The notes under the pieces are model-generated. The model was not told where the DNA came from and made no database searches. It saw only the letters and a program-made list of their open reading frames with translations. This document shows positions 58,177-64,000 of a DNA stretch of 64,000 nt, piece after piece. The stretch spans positions 1,091,180-1,155,179 of the forward strand of contig NW_025064885.1 of NCBI RefSeq assembly GCF_019112545.1, read 5' to 3'. A program made the position numbers and the translations under genes. The stretch comes from Guyanagaster necrorhizus. Taxonomy: Eukaryota; Basidiomycota; Agaricomycetes; Agaricales; Physalacriaceae. Every line of letters begins with the position of its first letter. Position 1 is the stretch's first letter.

Positions 58177-58595
58177 ATGCTATCAATCAATGTATTTATC
58201 TCTGATCTCACTGACAACTTCTTCAAACTATTAGCCTTCATCATTGGAATGCTTCTAGGACTACTCACCATCATACAACTTTGCTATAGACATCAATCAG
58301 TTATAGCTTAGATAGTTAGACACTATTATTTCTTCTGACAAATTCAGCAGATCTTATGAAATGTCACCTCTGACTTTTCTCTTCATAACATCCCCCTTTC
58401 TGCCAGAACCTCCTTCCAGCCTACACCCAGAACCATATCTGAGACTGAGCCTAGTCACTCAGATGAAAGGCACACTCAGAAAGAAGAAGAGATTATACTC
58501 TAGTCTAAAAATAAGAGAGCAGTGTCTGAGAGGCATTATCTTGAGTTTTTGAGATATTTATGATATATGGCATTACAAATAGAGAGATTCAAACT
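58177..58595 (+). pseudogene. ORF1 of element L, N-terminal part
   Basis: ATG at 58177, MLSINVFISDLTDNFFKLL, then hydrophobic FIIGMLLGLLTIIQLC, YRHQSVIA, stop. Continues hydrophilic (SETEPSHSDERHTQKEEE) with further stops to the I insertion. Shows that the hydrophobic segment is kept even in the most decayed copy. Confidence 0.7.
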
Positions 58596-59052
58596 TGTTA
58601 TGATTTTTCCCCTTTTTCTTATTTTAAACCTCTATTTATGCTTAATCAAGATATCAAAAACAAGTGCTTAGGACTATAGAAAGACTTAGTCATCACAACA
58701 GGCTGACTTCATCATAGTTCTTTGATGCAACTGATATCTAATGACAAATGCATAATTAGCCTTTTATGTATAGTAATGATGCTCAAAGACAATAAGCACC
58801 CAGGACAGAGAAACACACAATAAGTATGAGTATTAATAGTGAACTATATACTGTATTTAAGAAGACCTGCTCTTGCTGGTAAATCTCCAGCTTTGAGCTA
58901 AAGTTTATAATCACCATTCTATCTTGAGTCTATAAAAAGACCTAGTGACACACTGAATCTGATACATGCTAGTGAATTCAGCTGATCCCTCAAAGTGTGA
59001 AGAGACACCTGTTTATTATGTGTATCGATTCATGTGACACCTGGATCAAACA
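58596..59052 (+). repeat. 5' LTR of element I (457 bp)
   Basis: Starts TGTTATGATTTTTCC; the end has decayed to CAAACA (59052). TATTTAAG at 58854-58861, primer motif AGCTTTGAGCTAA at 58889-58901 (35 bases on), primer site TTAGCTTGAAGCT at 59054-59066. Confidence 0.92.
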
Positions 59053-59108
59053 ATTAGCTTGAAGCTTCCTACTTCCCTTTCTCAAGCTCAATTGTGCTGA
59101 GAAACTGA

Positions 59109-60499
59109 ATGCCCTCCTCCAATAACAACAATCCTAACTTCGACCACAAGTTCTTTAAACTTCTCACTTCCATCATCAGAACATTGATTGGTCTATTGAT
59201 GATCATCCAGCTGTGCCAAGGACACCATTCTATTACTGCTTGAGCCCTCAGACATTATCAAGAATTTCAACACATCCAGCATATACTCCAAAATGTAATG
59301 CCCAACCTTCTGCTCCATGACATCTCTGAATCTCAAAGAATAACCTACCAGCCTCCAGAAGCTGGGCTTAGCAGCTTGCATCAGAGGGATGGTCAAGAAA
59401 AAGAGAGAGGACAGTATCTCTCTCAACCTAGAAATCAGGACTCTAGCATCCTAAGAAGATATGGAATCTTTATACCAGGAAACCCCCCCAAAGCCCAGAA
59501 CCTTCTGGAGGACTTTTTCCAGCAGTCCTCCTCTCCCTCTTCCACCTCTCAGACCTATGGGATTGCCAACCATGCCTGGACTCTCTCAATACCTCTCAGA
59601 TGGCTTAAAGATTCCATGCCCCAACTCTTGGCAGCCAGTCTCATAGCTCCTGTTTCCCTACAAGGACCAGCTCTGGGGTGGGAGGGATCTCTCAGGATGG
59701 CAAAGAACAGCAATAATAAAGATGAGAGGAGATTATCTATCAGTACTTCCCAATCTGAGACTTCACTATCCCCTTCAACTACGATGATGCTATCTGCCAA
59801 GAAGAGCATAGACAGCAGAATGAGCTGCAGCCAGTATGTGGTGAGCCTGAGGACTGGCTCACAGACAAGGAGCAGCAGAGGCAGGCAGCTGCAGAGTACA
59901 ATGAGCAGAACAGAGACCAACAACAAGAAGAGAAAAGAGACTAATTGGCAAGAGCCAATGTTACCAACTGGTATGGACTTCGACCAGAGGTCACCAGTGT
60001 CCTCACACCAGTATGGGCTGACCTCTCCCTCTCAACTCCCATCTTTAGAGAACCCAGTACCCCCAGCAGTGGGATCTCTGAGTATTGGGCTGACAGCACC
60101 CAAACCAGACAATACAGGTGGCTCTCAACCTCACAGTATCCTCTCTCCCAACAAACCCTCAGCAATGACTCTGTCTTTGAAAGTAATGAGTTCATTCTTG
60201 GACATTATGGGCTATGAGTCTCTAATAATGCCCATATCTCTACCTGCACTCTCCAAGAATTTCTCAGAAGTAGAGTGGTCAGACAACTTATTCATGATGA
60301 CTACCAACAGAATATCTGCCTCTATCATGAGCAAGTGGAGGCAGCATGAGCAACTGAGGGAAACCAGTATGATCCCAGCATTAGAAGCCAGCCTGCCACC
60401 ATCTATGACCATATACCAGGTCCTTCAACTGCTGGGCTGAGTATCCAGCCAGAGCAGTAAAGCAATGATACACCCAGGGGCCAAGGAGAGTATTTATGA
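59109..60499 (+). pseudogene. ORF1 of element I with a one-base deletion
   Basis: ATG at 59109: MPSSNNNNPNFDHKFFKLL, hydrophobic SIIRTLIGLLMIIQLC, GHHSITA, stop, ALRHYQEFQ. About 150 codons on, near 59565, one base is missing relative to J, so the true frame continues one register lower: MARANVTNWYGLRPEVTSVL, VWADLSLSTPIFREPSTPSS, then VSNNAHISTCTLQEFL. Nominal end TGA 60497-60499. Because of the deletion, an open frame of 380 codons (59298-60440) begins in ORF1 and ends in the gag register; it is a chimera, not a gene. Confidence 0.75.
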
Positions 60500-62686
60500 C
60501 CTGCTCATCAGTTTTCTCCTTGAGGAAGAGGACAACAGGAAAGGGGATGAGAAGACTAAAAGTAGTGAACCATCATGAGCAGAGGGAGAAATGGTGTATC
60601 TCCTCATCGAAACAACAAATGAAGAAATATTGGAAGAAGAGATACAGAAAGCAAGGGTGCAGGAGTATCAGGGGTATTACCTGCAGGGGGTAAATTTCTT
60701 ATAGTGTGATGCTGCTTAGACAGCATCACAGATGGGACAATTATATTTAATTTCCACTCCTAGTGAACAAGAAGACATCCTGAGGCATGCAGCAACCAAA
60801 TACACTGCCCAAGAATATAACAAAGGCATCCAGAAGATCAGATACCCAGGCCACTGGCATATCAGCCTAAGATGCCTATCCAACCCATGCTGAGAATGCC
60901 TCCTGTGAATCTGAAACAGGCTATATATCAGACCCCATCAATCTGCAGTACACTTTTATGCTCCAATATAACAATAGCTACTCAGCTTGTGCAGCCCCAA
61001 TCTCAGCCACAGGTGCCACCAGTCACCTTCCAAAACCCATGGATCAGAAAAAAAAGCTGACTGCTGGGAGGACAACTTCTGCCAGACCAGGAGAGAGAGA
61101 GTTGTTATGATTTTCTCATTTTTATTCTTCTTTGACCCCTATTCATGCTTAGTTAAGGTGTCTAGCCTAGTGATTAGGATTGTGGGACAAAGCTTAGTCA
61201 GCACAACAAGCTGAATCCTACCTGCTCCTGAAACCAATGACAACCACAGATAATATCCTTTTATGTACAATAGTGATACTCAAGGACAAAGAGCACAATG
61301 GACAGAGAAGCCTACAATAAGTATGTAGTATTATTAGCAGGACATGTACAGTATTTAAAGAGTCTGCTCCAGCTGGTTAAACCCCAGCTTTAAGCTAAAG
61401 TTTATAATCACCATTCTACCTTGAGTCTCCTGACCTTGAGTCACTCTGACTAAAAGTACACATCAAGTGAACTCAGCCGATCCCTCGAAGTGCAAAGGGA
61501 TAGCTGTTTATCATATGTATTTAGTCACATGACACTTGGGCCTAACAAGAGTGGGAAGGAAGCCATATGAGATGATTTAGAAGCCATATGGCTAGGATTC
61601 ATCATTCAAGATGATGTTATCATCAGAAAAGATGAACTTCCACAAGGAAGCCCAATAGCCAATGACAACTCATTGCATTCCTTTTCCAGACCACCATACA
61701 AATAGCATTGCCTGCCATTCTCTAAATAGCCCAACCTAATGGGAGTGTTGCCTTATGATGCTGCAGTCCTTCAATGCTGCTCTGATCTCCTTCAAAAACT
61801 CTGCTTTTTTAAAAGGGTCTCCAATGACATCGACTGCTTCCTTATAGACTGCAAACAATACTTTGAAGTATATATCAGGTATCTTGAGATGAACATGAAC
61901 AAAGTCATATTTGCTGCTTCCTATCTTGAGGAAAAGGCCAAAACCTGGTGGATCCTCATCTTCTTGAACTTTTGATCTATGATATAAGGACACTACTGCT
62001 ACCTCTCATGGCCTATATTCAAGCAAATGCTAAACAACAAATTCATTGATTCAGCAGTACAGAAAGTACACAAGCAGAAGATCAAGAAGTTCAAGATGGG
62101 AGATAAGATGGCAATAGACTACTTCAATGAATTAGAACAACTTGCCAAGCTGGCCGGCATATGAAACGATATAGCCAACAATAGCAGGATGGTCAAAGCC
62201 CTCAAGCAAGGCATCCTCTCCTCTTACATCATGATGATCTCAGCTATCGGCATCAAAATATTAATGTCAGTGGGGTATGATGAATGGAAGGAAAGGGTCA
62301 TTGAGATGTACAAGGAGTGGCAAAGGCAGAAAGCAGAATCGTTGACTTTACAGGATTACAACAAAAAGCTGATCCCACCAACCCCAAATAAGTTGTTGAG
62401 GACAACTGCCAGGAAACCACAGGGAATCCCAACAACCCTGACCTCCTATAAAACAGGAACTAGGACTACATATGCCAGGGTGGAGAAGCCAATGGATATA
62501 GACCAGATGAAGAAAGAAGGGAAGTGTTTCAACTGCAGCCAGAAAGGGCACATGGCAAAGAACTGTTCAAAGAAGAAGTGAACATATGAGGATATCTGAG
62601 CCCAGATCACCAAGCTACAGAAGGAAGAGAAAGGACTTAGTGAAGAAACAAAAGTTGAGGAAGTAAAAGATGGAGTCAGCCAGTGA
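60186..62686 (+). pseudogene. gag of element I, split by solo LTR M
   Basis: From the conserved ATG (60186, MSSFLDIMGYESL) to TGA at 62684-62686, with M and its target duplication (450 bp) inside. Acidic block EEEDNRKGDEKTKSSE and NEEILEEEIQKARVQEYQ; capsid-type domain after M (EMNMNKVIFAASYLEEKAKTWW; KFIDSAVQKVHKQKIKKFK); KPMDIDQMKKEGK and zinc knuckle CFNCSQKGHMAKNC (complete) near 62528-62569. A net one-base shift separates the two ends. Confidence 0.82.
61103..61547 (+). repeat. Solo LTR M (445 bp) with perfect target duplication
   Basis: A single LTR, TGTTATGATTTTCTC to GGGCCTAACA, with no internal sequence. AGAGT lies on both sides (61098-61102 and 61548-61552). Same family as the G LTRs. 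Such solo LTRs are left when the two LTRs of an element recombine. TATTTAAAG and AGCTTTAAGCTAA are still recognisable. Confidence 0.95.
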
Positions 62687-64000
62687 GCAATTCCACTGGA
62701 CTGGCTGAAAGGACTTATGGTGTGCAAATCCCAGCTACTAGCCAGACTGATAATATCTCTGTAGATATTCCTATGTTTATTTACACCATGCATTCAAATA
62801 TACCAAGTTGTACCCTACACACCAAAGAATCATGCAAAGAAACTCAAACACCTTTGGGCTGAACAAGGGCAGAGGGCCTCAAAACTTGGCTCAAACCATT
62901 TGACACCAAATGGACATGGAGAGCCATCAAGAATGCCACAAGTGAAGCCACAGTGAAAGCTATACTCAAAAATTAGATCCATCAGACCCAAGCCAAAGAA
63001 GTCATCAATGAAATGATAGAAGGAATAAAAAGGGCTGAATGGTGTTGAGCCCTGGAGTGGCTTGATGAACTCAGAGGACTGCGAAAGTTTATCCAATGGT
63101 CCAAAACAACTGAGTGAGACCTGCTCATTAAAGCCCAAATTGAGACTCTTACATCTCAAACAACCTATGCAGTAACTGCACTCATTGACAGTGGGTGCAC
63201 TGGGAGCTCCATTAATCATATCTTCATCGACAAGCATCGACTTCCCACCCAGGCCACAGCTGCCCCAATCCCAGTCTATAACACCGATAGGATAAAGAAT
63301 CAGGCTGGCTCAATCACTGAATTCATAGAGCTTAAGCTCACGATTGGTGATCATTCAGAATGAATCAACCTAGCTGTCATAGACCTCAGGACCAAGGAAG
63401 TTTTTCTTGGCCATGACTGGCTCATATGTCATAACCCATTGATCAACTGAAAGACCAGCTGAATCATGTTCACAAGGTGCCAATGCTAGAAAATCCCATT
63501 CAAACTCCCCAATAGAGATCCTGAGGATCAGTGAGATAAAGAGATGGAGGATGGAGAAATGATCCTCACTATAAATCTCCAGCAAGAACTGCATATTCAC
63601 ATGACACACTATGCCAACAACCTGGCCACTAAGGCCAGCAAACAGAGAGCAGAAAAAACCTTTGAGGAAATAATACCTGACTGGGCACATGACTTCAAAG
63701 ACCTATTCAAAAAGGAGAATTTTGATGAGTTACCAAAACTAAAGCCTTGGGACTATGCCATCGAGCTCATCCTGAATGTCAGCACCAATCTAGATTGCAA
63801 GACATATCTACTTGGCAACAATGAGCAACAAGAACTCAACAAGTTTCTAGATGAGAACTTGTCTAGCAGGCATATTAGACCCTCTAAGTCCCCTATGGTA
63901 TCACCATTCTTCTTTATCAAAAAGAAGGATAGCAAACTCTAGCCAGTCCAAGACTACTGGAAGCTTAACGAGATAACCATCAAAAACCGATATCCTCTTT
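62683..64000 (+). pseudogene. pol of element I, N-terminal part
   Basis: Starts at GTG 62683 overlapping the gag stop. Linker region VSNSTGLAERTYGVQ, then protease ALIDSGCTGSSIN near 63183 (DSG intact) and EVFLGHDWLICHNPLIN; the well-kept connecting region to RT (MEDGEMILTINLQQ, then FEEIIPDWAHDFKDLF); RT start SPMVSPFFFIKKKDSKL, TAG stop, [19 protein letters not shown] at the window edge. Both family Arg codons at KLR and DYR are lost, as TAG and TGG. Confidence 0.9.

Larger units (their letters stand above)
57834..58595 (+). mobile_element. Element L: oldest host element, 5' remnant
   Basis: Second half of a 5' LTR (57834-58118), primer site and the first part of ORF1, cut at 58595 by I. 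The first half of its LTR must lie left of the window beyond F. LTR subfamily as D. It is the outermost shell of the nest visible here. Confidence 0.82.
58596..64000 (+). mobile_element. Element I: chromovirus, 5' two-thirds
   Basis: 5' LTR, ORF1, gag (interrupted by solo LTR M) and the start of pol; the rest is past the right edge. Inserted in ORF1 of L; left target-site copy AAACT (58591-58595). Confidence 0.93.

Noticed and set aside
59298..60440. Longest open frame of the window, 380 codons on the plus strand, as a host or novel gene
   Set aside because: It starts in the ORF1 register of element I, crosses a one-base deletion near 59565 and continues in the gag register. The matching stretches in C, G, H and J show two separate frames, so it is an accidental chimera.
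1..64000. Host protein genes, tRNA or rRNA genes, CRISPR arrays, bacterial operons or prophage
   Set aside because: All sequence is accounted for by LTR elements; I saw no cloverleaf, rRNA core, spaced repeat array or ribosome-binding-site-led gene cluster.

Overview
This window is eukaryotic transposon-island DNA, most likely from a filamentous fungus (a basidiomycete is my low-confidence guess). I found no host gene, tRNA, rRNA, CRISPR array or bacterial operon. All of the window, apart from a 60-base N gap, can be assigned to LTR retrotransposons of the Ty3/Gypsy chromovirus type: LTRs beginning TGTTA and ending TAACA, 5-bp target-site duplications (TSDs), Gag with a CCHC knuckle, and Pol ordered protease, reverse transcriptase (RT), RNase H, integrase (IN), chromodomain. 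Every coding region carries in-frame stops, so all are scored as pseudogenes.

Layout. Thirteen insertions are stacked inside one another; I call them A to M. The oldest is L (+), whose 5' LTR was hit by F (+) and whose first ORF was hit by I (+). F was hit by D (+) and E (+) in its 5' LTR and by H (-) in ORF1. D was hit by C (-), C by B (+), and B by A (-). H was hit by G (-) in its 3' LTR and by J (+) in gag, and J was hit by K (-) in integrase. I was hit by a solo LTR, M. In order: A 1-2074; B 2075-5233; C 5234-8218; D 8219-9313; F LTR 9314-9493; E 9494-17546; F 17547-18578; H LTR 18579-18765; G 18766-26735; H 26736-31926; J 31927-38171; K 38172-46552; J 46553-48200; H 48201-51041; F 51042-57833; L 57834-58595; I 58596-64000, with M at 61103-61547. 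Six insertions have both TSD copies visible: three are perfect and three differ by transitions only (one in G, one in H, two in E).

How the genes work together. In every family except A the reading frames run ORF1 (about 415-510 codons), gag in the +1 frame overlapping the end of ORF1, then pol in the -1 frame relative to gag. Gag packages the RNA, protease matures the proteins, RT and RNase H copy the RNA, and integrase with its C-terminal chromodomain inserts the DNA, probably into heterochromatin. There is no ordinary tRNA primer site. The 13 bases just inside each LTR are complementary to a 13-base motif in the LTR 34-35 bases downstream of a TATA box, which is the signature of Tf1/sushi-type self-priming.

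The most interesting signals are ORF1, with a conserved N-terminal hydrophobic helix in all nine copies whose start is visible; the self-priming motif in two unrelated LTR families; a conserved hairpin just before the polypurine tract; and decay almost wholly by C:G to T:A transitions, with many stops replacing CpG-containing Arg codons. The structurally best copies are K (pol in one frame with no net indel) and B.
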